A stretch of 64,000 nucleotides of DNA from Mesocentrotus franciscanus (GCA_037976565.1 CP137675.1:18626446-18690445); one strand, 5' to 3'. Counted from the stretch's first letter, positions 32,526 to 45,750 are shown. Translations and numbers: made by a program. Notes: generated by a model not told the origin, from the sequence alone.

Positions 32526-34780
32526 GTACCACCGCGCCGGTAGCCATTGTATAAGGGGGTATTGGGTGTTTTCTTTCTTCGGACAATATTCCTAAAGGTG
32601 CTATTGATATTTTCTCGGGACAATATTAATTTTGACGAAAAAAACATGTCAACAGACTTTTTCATAAAGGTTACCACAGTATTATCACAGGCCTCCATTT
32701 TCGAAAAGTGTGACGTCAGACAATTTGAGTAACAGATGGAAACAAGACAATACGTAATGATAAGCGAGCCATCTAAATCATAAACTTATAGTTCCCAAGG
32801 CATATACATGTGTTGCCAGAAAAAAATAATATGTATCCCTTATGCATCCACATCAGCCACAACAAACCGTCCATTTTTTTAATATTTCTGATGAGATTCG
32901 GGTCCAAAAAGAGACGAATAAACGATAGATGGCGCAATGTTGTCTTACAGATAACTAACCATTGATTTGCCCTTCCAAGAATATTGAAACCCATTATCTA
33001 CAGTTAATCCTAATGCTATTCATTCATAACATATAGTACGTTTATAGGAAAAGTAATTTTGAAGATTCATGAATATACTGCTAATATATAACTCTGAATC
33101 AACTATCAACTTTATAAAGGTGACAAATTTTTGAAATGGCAGGAAAATAAAATTTGATAACAATTAGGGTCTACTAACTCATCTTTTCAAGTAGAAAACC
33201 CATTTGAGAGAGTATTTTTAGTAAAATGTTATATTACTTATTAGAAAAAAATAGTATTAGTAGTACATGCAAATGCTTTCTCTTTATATACCTGTAGGCA
33301 TGGAATTCAGGCCTTCGATTTTTGACCAACAAAGTCAAATACCAATCATTATCATAGTAGAAGTATGAGTAATCAATCACTTCAAAACCATAAAAGACCA
33401 AGCGCCCCACGTGGTGAACTGTTTAAAAATTGAGCGGAACAGCTGTCATGACTACCCAAACAACCAAACAATATAGCATGACGTCATTTTCCGTACTATT
33501 TTTATTTTCATTGTCCGACTTTGTTTCAGACAATAATCGCGTCTTTATGAATGAGACTTATCTTTCTCAACTCATTTAACTACTTCTAATGAAAAGCAAA
33601 TACAAGATATTATCTACGAATCGGAAATATTCATTGTTTAAAAACAAAATTCTGTAGCAGGGTTGAGATCACACAAGCATATTCTTGAATGGATCAAGTC
33701 GGGGGGAGGGGGCACTGGTCTTCTATGGTACACAAAATCTAAGTTATTATGCATATTCTTGTTTTATACATTAAAATACGTTTACCTGAATTCTAGTTCC
33801 ATATCGTTTGTCACTTGATGTTACTTTGCGTCTCTTTCCCCCTTTTCCCTCCAAATTCTCAAGCGATTGCCCTGGACAGGATTTCATCGGATAGCCTTAG
33901 CAGGTCCATACAATAATATTGGTTAGGAAAAGAAACATTTCTTCCTCTCTCTTTCATCTCCCCCCTCCCCCCATTTTCTGTTTGTGTGTATATCTGTCTG
34001 TCGGTCTGTTTGTCTGTGTTTGTCTGTGTTTGTCTATCTGTCTGTCTGTCTGTCTCCCCCTCTCTCTATCTATCTCTATTTCAGGGGGGGGGGGTATCTG
34101 TTTATGTTATTAATTTTGAAACACCAATTCGTCGGTTTAAAGTTTAAATAAAAACGATTCCAGTCACTGATAAGTCAAATAAATTTCGGAACAACATCAT
34201 AATCTTCACGAATTGGGATTCCAGTGGAACAAAAGTTAAACGTCATATTTGATCGACCCGTGCGTCTTTTTTATATCCACAACCTTCCTATACCTATTAC
34301 CATGGAGATTCGCAGTGATGATGCGTTTTTGTTAACTTTTGAGAAAACAAAAGAACGGGAAATGTGTAAGAATCTCAGTGACAATGAGGTGACGTAATAG
34401 CTCGATTAGATTAGAACAAAGAAGGTAATTCTAGTTTGTCTAATTGTTAATTGCAATGGGAAATCACACGTTCTTGCTAATTAGATTTCCTTTCCATGAA
34501 ATGTTATAGATAATGATGGAATGGTGATGAGTAAACCTCATAAACTAAAATCCGGAGTGAGAAAATTAAAACCCATGACCATTGTATAAAACACAACCTA
34601 ATTCATTCACAGTCTTGCGCATGCGTGGTTTGAGCAATGTCACAAATGTAAGATGAAGTTTGATAATTTGGGCACTGGCACTCTACTATAGTAGAGGAAG
34701 AGAAGGAAGAAGGCCGTGGGGATAATCACCCCGATCCAATTTACGGACATCTTTAGAGAAGTTGGCAGTTTCTCGCCACT
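32526..34780. other. Intergenic DNA with CT/TGTC simple repeats
   Basis: CRE octamers lie at 32,711-32,718 and 33,479-33,486. A TGTC/TCTA simple-repeat stretch runs 33,945-34,100. No gene was recognised. Confidence 0.5.
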
Positions 34781-34784
34781 TTAA

Positions 34785-35316
34785 AGATACTTTGTCCCTT
34801 TTGCAGCCAAAATCAAATTCTGTAGAACTTTGCAGGAATTATGAATTTGTCATGTATGTCCTATCTGTGAAATTTAAACGTTAGCAGTGTCCTAATATTC
34901 AAATTATGCAAGGAAACCCGTTTACTTGCTAGATATCACTGTCAGACACTATTGAGTGACTGACTTGCTTTTTTCATCTTTGGTAATAACATACATAAAA
35001 TGAGCTGTAAAGGGTACATGAGCATTTGTCTACATCAATAACCCACTTCTTGTAATGGCCAAAATTAAACTGATTGAATCTTTACGCAGCATAAAACGTA
35101 CAACCATTCGGTACAATGGTCTTAAAAATCAAACTATTACTTACTGGCTCTATAGCTCCTAAGTCGATTCGACAACTAATAGTCGTTATTTTCCCATTTA
35201 AAGACATTTTCAAGCCCCCTCTTTTTTTAGGGAAGTTCTAAATTAGTATTGTCTTTCAAATGCCGTTGGAAATTAACCCTTTCATTTTTTTGGCCTGCAA
35301 ATGGGACATAGTACCT
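34785..35316. mobile_element. TTAA-flanked MITE, copy 2 (532 bp)
   Basis: It matches 19,589-20,109 along its whole length in the same orientation. TTAA is on both sides (34,781-34,784 and 35,317-35,320). Its ends are better preserved: AGATACTTTGTCCCTTTTGC and the inverse of GCAAATGGGACATAGTACCT. Confidence 0.9.
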
Positions 35317-35320
35317 TTAA

Positions 35321-37089
35321 GCTAACAAGAGACATTGGTATGTAACTTCCCCCAGCTCAGCACATGCTTACTTTTATACGATACCTCCACATTACCTTTC
35401 TTTTCCCGGTGATGCTACAGCACGTCTGACATAGCAACTCATATGTTGGTATTGTATGGTCTATTCTAAACAGATGGTCAGCTCTTGTTAGCTCACTAAT
35501 GATTGCCAGATGATGTCACAAGATGAATGAGATCTTGAGCCTTTTTTTAGGGTGGAGCTTAGCAGGTCTGAGAATATTTTTAATTTTTTATTTAAAAATC
35601 TATGAAATATATTTAGATGTTTGAATAACAAAATATGAGTTGTATGCAGCCCTGCAAATCAACAGGAATCAACTCATATTTGGATGTCACCCCACCTTTA
35701 ACACGAGCTTCTCACCACATCCAACATGGACAAAAAAAACACCTTGCTACCCTGATGAGTTGGGGTTGATGTAGACCGCGGTGACCGGTTGTCTGGAGGT
35801 TACCTTGTGGCTTTTCTAAAGATAGATGCACAATCCTCAAGAGACTTACATAATTCTTCTTGTCATATATTAGCTTCAACATGTAGGCAACAAGCTACAA
35901 CATCAGTTAGATAGAAAGAAAAAAAACATTACTTAAGTTGGAAATAAATATTTATGGGGGTAATGGGTGAATTGTATTGTGATTATATTCCGATTTTAAA
36001 AGAAATGGGACCAGAATTTGACGACTCAGGAAACTGAAATTGAGCAGGGGCGTTCTCTATACAATATTTGGAAGTAAGTGTAGGACTATGCATTTCCCCA
36101 CGAGTTTTCTGACAGAAAAGTCAATATTAGCGAAAAATCACGAACAAAAGGGACCTTACAAACATTATAAATAAAGATTAGCCGTCAATGTAAAAATCTT
36201 TAAAGATCATAAGATTTACAAATCTGTCTTCAATAATATTAAGCACGCAGACTTAGACTTGAGCAGGGAACAGAGGAGGGGGAAGGGGGCATCTTCAATA
36301 TGACGACTTACTGATACAGCCCATCAGATTAGTATGCTACTGAATGTATCGAATTTATGAAAGTTAATGTTTGTTGGAGAAGTTCTGACGTAAAATCTTG
36401 AGCGCATATCAGGCGACTTATGAAGAAAGGTCGGCCTTCACTGTTGGATCATGTTCGCGATGTCATCTAAATCACTGAATAAGGCCAAAGTCAGAAAAGT
36501 CGATTTAACACACCAGACACGTCCTCAATACTGTTAATACAGATCTGGGCAACAATCCCGTTTTTCGTTGAAATCAAGTCATTCCATTTGGGTTGCTATA
36601 ACTTTTTACCGAAAAAAGATATAAGCCTCTCCTCTGCACACTATATTGTCATTGTCCATGGGCAAATCCCTGAAAAGTTACCAAAATACTACTCTCCGAT
36701 TTGTATATTAAGAATGATGCTTTTGGACAAAGTCAACCTTTTGAAGAAGAAGAAAAAAATCACAAAAAATGCTATTAACTAAAAATTGTTGTGTTAATTA
36801 ATACCAATTGAAATTGGCATTAAACTGTAGATAATTTAATTGTCTTTTATAGGACACTTAACCCATGGTGGTTCAAGTTTTCCTTAAAATATTATTTACA
36901 AGATACTATTTTTGTCAAAAGGACAGCTTTTGAATTTTGAAGAAGAAAAAACGTTTCTGAAATAGTGTGTATTTAATACGATAAATCTTTCGAATAAACA
37001 ACAGAGTGCTTAGTTTGTGAAGTAGTGGCAACCAACTCAAAAACTAAACATGATATCTGACGTTGGCCCTGCGCATAGAATACATGTGG
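35321..37089. other. Intergenic DNA, no gene seen
   Basis: A weak inverted-repeat segment (AATATGAGTTG ... CAACTCATATT) lies at about 35,631-35,681, between AGGGTGG and CCACCTTT motifs. It may be a decayed MITE. Nothing coding was recognised. Confidence 0.45.
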
Positions 37090-37104
37090 ATTGAGTTATG
37101 CATG

Positions 37105-37374
37105 AGATAGAACAAAGATAGTTTTAGACTCATGATCTAGTCCCTGGGGAAACAACAGGATATATGTTGAGTGAATGAACATGAACTGTATTTTCACGTT
37201 CACATTCCGTTCGGCAATAAGGATCATCTGTGCCGATAGCTCATTGTGCCTCTAAAACTTACTGACAACAATAAACATGTGTTAATGAACCCTGCGAGAT
37301 GTTCATTCACTCAACATATATCTTGTTGTTTCCCCAGGGACTAGCTCATGAGTCTAGCTATCTTTGTTCTATCT
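37105..37374. repeat. Fold-back repeat with ~77-bp arms
   Basis: The left arm 37,105-37,182 (AGATAGAACAAAGATAG ... GAGTGAATGAACAT) is inverted at 37,299-37,374 (ATGTTCATTCACTC ... CTATCTTTGTTCTATCT) with few mismatches. The spacer is about 116 bp. Similarity continues weakly outward (GAGTTAT). No target duplication was identified, so the origin is open. Confidence 0.82.
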
Positions 37375-37384
37375 GATAACTCAT

Positions 37385-38209
37385 TAATCATTAATCAAAA
37401 GCTTAATAACAAAGTTCTAAATTTTAGTTCTTTGAAGAAGAAAATTGTTCAATATTATGAAGATGAGAGATATATTCATTCTATATCTGGTATGTATAAC
37501 AAACTTTTTACTAAATGGCAGTCATTTCAACATTTGTTTGTATGAACAACAAGGAGAGAAATGTGAAAGTATTCTGTTTTATTTGAGTCAAAGAAAGACT
37601 TCATTTCATTGAATTGTAAAATGTCTTGTTTGACTCAATAAAAAAGCATATGGAGGGCTAAAACGTAAAAAAAAATCATGAATCAACAATTAAATGAATA
37701 GTCATTTCATGCTTATCAAAACTTCAACACGAAGCATTGGAGAACAATAAGGGTAAATATAGGATGTTCTGGCTTTGCATAATGAATTATAGAGAAAGGG
37801 GGCGGGAAATCAATTAATTGAACTGATATGATTTCTATTCTAATGTATTAATCTTTATTCCGAAACTTATTTTTCAAAAGAGAGATTATAGAAGGTAGCT
37901 GTCAAAAAGAAACAAATATATGAAGCGCCAACAATCATTATCATATTCATTCTTTGTAATTCACAGGGGGCATACCCCCTAAAATAATTCTCCATAAATC
38001 AATAATATTGTAGATATTACAACTCTACAACACTTTCACCACAACAGTGAGGACTTTGTAGCCACTGTCAAGAATTAGAAGTGGAGGACCAATTTTTTTT
38101 TTTATTGCTGAAAAATTTCACTTTTAATCTGTCAATAAAGATTTATTATGTCGTCACCCCCCATTAACAATGTTCTCGGAATGCCCCTACACTTCCATGT
38201 GAGATGGAC
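37385..38209. other. AT-rich intergenic DNA
   Basis: No coding or repeat structure was recognised apart from short A- and T-runs. Confidence 0.5.
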
Positions 38210-39215
38210 AAATCTCGGATTTGACATCATGTCATTGTTCCTAGTGACACACCTGTTTGTCGTGAGAAGTTTCTTTCAACACAATGTCCAAACCAGAAGT
38301 GGACAGGAAGATCCTTGGTATTGCTTACATCATGGTCAGATATAGAGGATGGCAACCTTGATAAAGAGTTCATAACCTTCCGAATATGAAACAAAACAAA
38401 TCCTTAATTATGTTACGAAACGTTTGGGTGAATTATTGCTCATTCATAATAGACAATTCTCGGCTTTCATGTTATCGTTCCCAATGGCATGATTGATATA
38501 ACCGCTGTCGAGGGATATTTCTGATTGTGTCCCGTCAGAGGCATCTATGGCATGTCTCTAGTCCTGTCAACACAATGTCGAAACCGGAAATGGACGGGAA
38601 GATCCTTGGTATTGCTTACATCCTGGTCAGATAGAGAAGAAGGCAACCTTGATATAGAATTGATAAATTATCGAATATGAGGGGGGTGGTCACTACCAGC
38701 CTGCTCACTACGCATGATACGAAGACGTGTGAGCAAATTCTTGTTCTTTCATAAGAGGCAAATATCAGCTTAAATGTCAGGTCATTGTTCGCGATTGGAC
38801 AACGGTCATGAACTTCTGTAGTGGGAAGTTTCTGACTGTGTCCTGTCAGAGGCAGCTATGAAATGTCTCTGGTCCTGTCAACGCAATTTCCAGACCGGAA
38901 GTTGGACGAGAAGATCATTGGTATTGCTTACATCCTGGTCAGATAGAGAGGAAGGCACCCTTGATAAATATTTGATAACCTTTCGAATAGTAAAAACATC
39001 TCGTTATGCATGATACGAAACGTTTGGTTCCGTTATTGCTCATTCATAATAGACAATTCTCTGCTTTCATAATGCCGTGGGAAGTTTATGGAAGTGTCCT
39101 TTCAACACACAATGTCCAAACCAGAAGGAAGATCCTTGGTATTGCTTACATCCTGGTCAGATATAGAGAGGAAAGAGACCTTGATAAAGAATTGATAACC
39201 TTTCGGATATAACTA
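38210..39215 (+). repeat. Degenerate ~300-bp tandem repeat, four copies
   Basis: The block GATCCTTGGTATTGCTTACA occurs near 38,310, 38,601, 38,911 (one change) and 39,131. It is preceded each time by a CAAACCAGAAG-like block and followed by TGGTCAGATA and CTTGATA. TGATACGAAACGTTTGG and TTCATAATAGACAATTCTC also recur between copies. Spacings are about 291, 310 and 220 bp. No conserved reading frame was seen. Confidence 0.82.
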
Positions 39216-41189
39216 TAAAAGAGAAAGGTCGGTATAACCATGGATCTACTACAAATGAGAGCAACCATTTAAAGTTTTGCTCGTTAATCATGAGGTTGAA
39301 ATCCTTTATACACGATGGAAGTCAAATTTGCTAACGCAGGACTGCGAGATAAAAGTGATAAAATGAAAATAGATGAGCTTTACAAGCGTTGCATGTTAAC
39401 TCTTGTTTGCCCTATTGATTGATATAGCATAAAGCACATTCACTCTGAATGAATTTATACCCTTTCTCTTTTGGGAATAAATATATATAGCAATTCTTAG
39501 TCCAACACATTAATTGGCTTGATTTGCCGCAAACGGCAACGGCAAGGAAGCAAAAACGATCAGGTGCAATTATGGTAAATTTAATAAAGGGGCTAATCGC
39601 CAAATCTTATGTGATATATAAGTGGAGATTATGCAAAATTAACTTACGATAGTTCAAATCTTCACATTGAATACGCACGGGTGAAGGCTCGCAGAACTTG
39701 GTAAGTCAGATAATCTCAGTGCTAACCTTCAATCTTACTACGTGAAATGTTCTCATTGAAAAGGGATTTGTTTCTGATGAACTCATTAACACGCCTCTCA
39801 TTATCAAGATTACCACTCGATTAAAAGTATAACGAAGAAGGCCGAACCCACTGACCTCGACCTATGTCTTTCACCTAAGAATAAAAAGCGTAACCAAATG
39901 GGGAGCATGGGGCGAGGGCGACGCCCTCCCTCTCCCAATATTTTGTCAAATACGTTTGTTCAGTGAAACATCTAAACATATTGAAACATTCGACTTTTAC
40001 ACGATTGTTTCTTTCTGTTGTGTTGTCGGTTAATTTCAGATATCTAGCCCCCGACCTCAACATTAAAAATCCACATTTCCGATGACTAGTACCACCCCTT
40101 AAAAAGTACATATGACTATATGGGTGTCATTACGGTGACCCGACATTTTATCCTGCTACAATTAATTGCTCCGGGCTTTATTTGTGAAAGGTATAAGGGT
40201 TAGAGTTAGGTATGGTGTTGAGTCAAGGGTTGGAGAAAACAAAAATCGGTCAGGAGCGCGTGCCCTACAACCATAATTTGACCAGTTGAACAAAAGAAAT
40301 GATTGTTTTCCCACGATGGATATAATGGTTAGAGATAAACAACAGGGATGTGACGAATTCCTATAGTTTTGATGGCGGGTTTGTTACAACCGCTAGTGCA
40401 ATACAATTAAAGTTGTTTCCGTATTAATACAGATAATCTGATTTTTGAATACGTATTAGAGAGTGAACTCTGACATATCTTCTTATATTGCAGAATCTGC
40501 ACTTTCAGAAACAGACGAGAAGTAAAACTTCCAACTCTCATACAATGGAATACTCAGAACAATAGTATTGACTTTTGTTATGATAATTATCATATCAAGC
40601 ATTATAAGCAAGATTTTGAGATCTCGGTAAGTTAATCAACTTTGTTATGAGATAACGAGAGCGATAGCGAAAGAGAGACAGAGAGACAGAGAGAAAAGGA
40701 GAATGAGAATGGGGAGAAGGGGGAAAGGGGGAAAGGGGGGAACAGGCGTTTATAAGGGTTTCGTTGAGGATGAGTGCTGGAAAAGTACATCATCCTCCTG
40801 TTTGCAAGCTTGTGTTGAACAACAAACAAATACTATACAAAAAAAAAAATCCTGCATTCATCTTAGCAAGAAACCACTGGAGATGGTCATCCGATTGCAT
40901 TTAGAAAGAAATTGTGTTAAAATTAATTGATTAATATTGACTATGTATTTAGGAAGAGGAAGACTATTTGGTTGTTGCAATGTTGTATCAAATATTTTAT
41001 TAAACTACTAACAAATCTTACTAGAATTCGTGTACTTCGAAAAACACTGCAAATTTTTGGTGTACGGGACTACAAACATTGGGCATTAAACTTTTTTTGT
41101 TGGTCCAAAGTTTGAATCTACATTTACTTTCTAGCTAAATTTGAAATATGATAGTATTTTAAGGGCAATCCTTCATGTTACATTACTAC
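39216..41189. other. Intergenic DNA, no gene seen
   Basis: A GA-rich tract lies at 40,660-40,740. No gene or delimited mobile element was recognised. Confidence 0.5.
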
Positions 41190-41372
41190 AGAGCAGTGGT
41201 CTCGTAACCGAGAGGTCCCGGGTTCGAAACCAAGTCAATGCACTCGTGCTCTTTGGTAAGGCAATAATCCTCATTACCAAGTCCCTCGGAGAGGACTTAA
41301 AGTCGTTGGTCCCCTGGTTGCTTACTTACAAGCATATACATGCTTTCTTAGCAGTCAGGTAACAAACAAATC
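41190..41372 (+). mobile_element. SINE-A copy 1, 5'-eroded tRNA-derived head
   Basis: GAGCAGTGGTCTCGTAACCG, then AGAGGTCCCGGGTTCGAAAC (box B), then a body ending GCTTTCTTAGCAGTCAGGTAAC. It matches 42,999-43,196. The head resembles a tRNA-Thr (CGT) anticodon arm, but box A is lost. Confidence 0.8.
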
Positions 41373-42594
41373 ATCAACCACCAACCATGCTATTCTTCCA
41401 CAGAGGAATAACAAGAATCAGAAAGCTCACAAACTATCTATTTTCATCTTTCATCCACAAAAAAACCTAAAGGGGTTTCACCCCCTACAAAAACCGTCCT
41501 TGCAGACGTTGGCAAGTCGCCTGGCCACTCATTAACTCCTGGTGACGGAAACTAATTCCTTCCTATAAAAAGCAATTTCTTCGATTGCCAAGGTCAGTCA
41601 TTTCGGTAACTCACTTAGAAATTTCCTTAATGCGATGATGTACAAACCACTATGAGGATAAATACGTGAGTTAGACATGTCAAGTGCAGTATCATGCAGA
41701 CATCATGTCTTCAAGATCTTTGATTTATGCAGTATGTTTGTTTAATCGTATTTTGATTTTTTTTTTCCTTCTTCACATCCACGCATTACATTAATTAAAA
41801 TAGTATTAATGCTTGTACTTAAAATATTTGAGTCGATGTAGAGAAATGCTACTGTACAAAAATCAGTCATGTACAATATCCAAAGTGAAAAAGTTAAGAA
41901 ACGCCTATTTCTCTCTCTATCTCTCTCTCTCTCTGCCTCTGTCTCTCCCTCTGTCTTTCTCTCTATCTCTTTGGTTCTCACTCCTTTTTCTATTCATTTT
42001 ATACCTCGAGTCTTTCGTTCCCAAATCAAACTACCATCTTAAGAATTTGTCTCACGGTTGCCATTACTATTTCCCTTGGGGCAGTTCGTAATGTCTTGGT
42101 CTAGCTCCACTCTCATTTCTCAATTATTATCATACCCACATCGACAAGCTTATTCCGTCTGTTTATGTCAGATAACACTCCAAGGTGATTTATGAAGTTT
42201 CCTTTTTACCACAGTAAACTTGATTTTTCCTTCCCTCTGTTTTACTTCAGAAAACAATCCCAAGAGATTACAAGAAATCATGAAGTACATAGATGTACTG
42301 CTGAATATAACTCCCTCGTGTCAATCGCTTATTCCGACAATTTCAGTGTGTAACCTTTTCTTTTCTTCGACAAATCGCTGACGAAATTTTTTGTCTCGGA
42401 CTGAGATTGCATTTGCTGTCTGGTCCATAATAACAGTATCATGGAGATTCCACGTTTTTATTTATATATTTATTTCTGATATTTAGACAGGATGACTCAT
42501 TATCACCAATCATGGTGGTCTTCCATGAGGCCCTGTTAAACATAATAAGAAACAATAGTTAAAAATATATATATAGGCCTATATATATATGTAT
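41373..42594. other. Intergenic DNA with CT-rich repeat
   Basis: CT-rich simple sequence at about 41,908-41,972. No gene was recognised. Confidence 0.5.
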
Positions 42595-42599
42595 ATGCT

Positions 42600-42865
42600 A
42601 GAGCGCCGTAATGGCAGCACAGCTAAAGTCGGGGCAATTAGCTCCAAGTTTGGAAGCGCTTAGTGATTGTAATAAGCGCTATATAAAAACCGAGTATTAC
42701 TATTATTATATATAAAAATAATAATAATAATAAAAAAATCATGAACATAAACTCATAACAACAACAAAGAATAAGTAAGACAAAATATATATATAATAAT
42801 AATAATAATAACAACAAAATCATGAACATAAACTCATAACAGCAACAAAGAATAAGTAAGAACAT
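42600..42865. repeat. SINE-type 3' tail followed by an 81-bp duplication
   Basis: GAGCGCCGTAATGGCAGCAC ... AAGCGCTATATAAAAACC is a SINE tail as at 10,210 and 52,755, ending in a TATTAT tract. A unit starting ATCATGAACATAAACTCATA then occurs at 42,738 and again at 42,819, with (ATA)n between. It looks like tandem duplication seeded in the SINE's microsatellite tail. Confidence 0.75.
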
Positions 42866-42998
42866 GTATAAACATATATACAAAGTTGGCAGATATCATC
42901 CGCTGAGGGCTAGAAGGGCGTTTTCAAACATCACTCAACCTTGAGTTATCGCCCTTCTGACCCTCGATAGATATTCGCACAATGACAAATTTATTTTA

Positions 42999-43196
42999 GA
43001 GGCGCGATGGCACAGTGGTAGAGCAGTGGTCTCGTAACCGAGAGGTCCCGGGTTCGTAGCCAAGTCAATGCGCCCATGCCAATGCAAGGCATTACTCCTC
43101 ATTATCAAGTCCCTCGGAGAGGATTTAAAGGCGTCGGTCCCCTGAGTGTTTACTTACAAGCATATGCATGCTTTATTAGTCAGGTAAACAAATAAA
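42999..43196 (+). mobile_element. SINE-A copy 2, complete
   Basis: The head has box A TGGCACAGTGGTAGAGC and box B GGTTCGTAGCC at tRNA spacing, with a tRNA-Thr-like CTCGTAA loop. The body reads TCCCTCGGAGAGG...GTCGGTCCCC and ends TTATTAGTCAGGTAAACAAA. It is the best-preserved of three copies (41,190; 49,393). The 3' body and the repeat number argue against a functional tRNA. Confidence 0.85.
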
Positions 43197-44617
43197 AAAT
43201 CACGTAATGTGCCAGAAAATGTAATGGCAAAGATTCACAATTTTAGAAGAGGCGGGTATTCAATGAAAAGAAAAAGAAAACTATTGTAGACGCATGCATG
43301 ATAAGAACAAGATCAACGAAAGCATTAAGTGATTATGCAAAATGTCAAATAAAATTAAAAGTAAATTTTGTCTTTCCAACTCCAGCATAACATTCAAATA
43401 TAAATGCGTGACTAGACGTATCGAATATATTTCATAATATCTCGATGTCGTCTGGAGAGGACAGCCAAACCGTATCGAGGGCAAACCAAGGTATTTGCAG
43501 TTTCCATAGCAATCGATAAAGGCTCACCCAACCCTTAGATGAGGAAGTATCCGATTTGGTCTGTAGGAATAGCATATCCGATTCACAGTTTCTTACCAAG
43601 CGGGAAGATATCCGATACACATTGAACCTGATTAGCAAAACGGAGATGTGAAATTTACCTCACTGAAGAATTTCCCTTAAGATTGTCAACTTTTTCCAGG
43701 TCCATGAATCAAATTTAGCCTCCGTAATTTAAAAAAACCCAGATCATAATCATGCTCAATATCTTGCAACTCATTTATTAAACGAGCTACAAATGGCAAA
43801 ACTAAGTGAATATGTATGTCTTTTATTACTGGCTTTAGCCAATAATTTATACCACGGAGTGAATATATTTCAATATCAGAACTTTTATTTTGATATGAAT
43901 CAGGCATGGAAATATACATGTAACTTACATTTAATAATGTGGTCAAAATAACGACAGACCTGTGACCATCGATGTATTTTCCATGGAAGGTTGTTGATAA
44001 ATGAAACTCCAAAATAAACGAAATTTGACAATTCGAATAACGCGGTTTGGAGTTACATTTTATTGCAACTTGTCGTTCCAGATGCAGAGCTTTTGTTAAA
44101 CAAGAAATCGATCATCCCAACTCAGTGTCAATACTTTGATAGGTATTATCAGTGACGAATGGATTCTGCCATTAATGGGACACTGGCATGATTGGGGGGG
44201 GGGCACAATTCTTACTAGATGGATGACATACGAATGGATAAGGACGACGATTTCATTGAGAGGGTGTGGGTTAGGTTTTCTTATCCCTTTCACATTCCCC
44301 TTCCCCCTCTCTTTCCCTCACTCTCTTTTGTTTCCTTTTATCGCCATTCGATGGGAGGGGGAATGTGCCTCCATAACCCCCGGATTAAGCTTCGCCATTG
44401 TATATACATGTACTAGTGGTACATGGAAACAAACTCGGGAGCCTCTGACCCCATAGACTAAATCCCTTATTATCCATTTATCCCTCAAAATATAGGTGCA
44501 GTTTTGTTTATCTCTGGGAAGATGAATATTGACCTGGACATAATAATATGATTGCAGGGCCCTCAGGGAGAACATCACTGATCAGACTGATGAGGCTACC
44601 CTGGGAAAACAAGACAT
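43197..44617. other. Intergenic DNA, no gene seen
   Basis: Minus-strand ORFs near 43,281-44,012 show no family motif. Short G-run and CT-rich segments lie at about 44,190 and 44,290. Confidence 0.45.
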
Positions 44618-44735
44618 AATTGTTATTATTATCATTATCATCATTATCATTATCATTATTATCATGAACATTATTATTATCAGTGTTATTATTAATACCA
44701 TTATCGTGATTATTGCTATTATTATTATCATAATT
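44618..44735. repeat. ATT/ATC microsatellite
   Basis: Imperfect TTATTATCATTATCATCATT repeat over about 115 bp. Confidence 0.9.
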
Positions 44736-44739
44736 GTGT

Positions 44740-45409
44740 ATATGACGTGTCATTGTTTTATGACTGAACTTATCTCAGCTAAGTTACCACGCGGGTGAAA
44801 TCTGCGCAAACAACAATGAAAAGTTGCAATTTTAATATTCTATCAAACAATATTTTGTAATCTGTCACACAAATATAAGTCCCTTTATCACAAAATATTA
44901 TTATACAAATTATGATATTTTTCAGAATATCCCCCATGTCCTCGCTGTCCTGCAGAATACATTCCTACACATTTGTCCCATGGTTATCATCAAGTCTACG
45001 GCATTTTAACTCGGCTAAATGAAGTATTTTATTTGCTTCCTGATATATAATATGTAATAATTATTGTTATCGCTAAAATATATCTATGAAAGCAAATGAA
45101 TAAAATCAATATTTGATTTTTGTTCCTCCATAAGGGGGTACAGGCTCTAGGTCTTTATGACAAAGAAGAAAAGGATCATACAGTATTTTTCATTTCATTC
45201 AACATCTGTTTTTAATAGTCAACATCTATAGGACATGACTTGAGGGCGTCTACGGCAACACACTCAATTATATTTTAAAATTAGAGATAAATTGTCACTT
45301 TTGTAGATCGTAGTCACCCCAATAGAAGCTTTTCGTCGATCGGAAGTACGCAATCATTCAATTTTGGTTAAACCAGTGTTCGGAAGAGAGGGATTTGTCT
45401 TTGTATTTC
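44740..45409. other. AT-rich intergenic DNA
   Basis: No gene, repeat element or RNA was recognised. Confidence 0.5.
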
Positions 45410-45417
45410 ATTCCACT

Positions 45418-45742
45418 CAGTGGCGTAGACATGGGTAGGCACAGGGGACACCGGGGCAGATGACCCAAATCGACTGACGAAAAATTGAAATAAAGAAAAA
45501 TATAGAAAATGAAGGGGAAAAGGAAAGAGAGTAGAGAAAGAGAGAGAGAGAGACACACACACACACACACACACACACCACACATACAAAGAGAGGAGAG
45601 GAGGTGATACAACCCCTCCTTCACCTTCTGCTATAAATCAATATTTAATACGGATTTCATTCACAGTGAAAGTCCGAGCCCCACACTCTTTGTTTTATTG
45701 TGGAGGTGCCCCCTCAATGTCTGGGTCTCCGATGCGCCACTG
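45418..45742. mobile_element. hAT-like MITE, 325 bp, holding GA and CA microsatellites
   Basis: The left end CAGTGGCGTAGAC and right end (reverse complement CAGTGGCGCATC) are inverted. The flanks ATTCCACT (45,410-45,417) and ATTACACT (45,743-45,750) match at 7 of 8 bases, consistent with an old 8-bp duplication. The interior contains (GA)n and (CA)n at about 45,525-45,580. Confidence 0.78.
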
Positions 45743-45750
45743 ATTACACT

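Noticed and set aside
42999..43073. Functional tRNA gene (tRNA-Thr-like)
   Set aside because: Boxes A and B are present, but the acceptor stem does not close, a SINE body is attached, and diverged copies occur at 41,190 and, headless, at 49,393.
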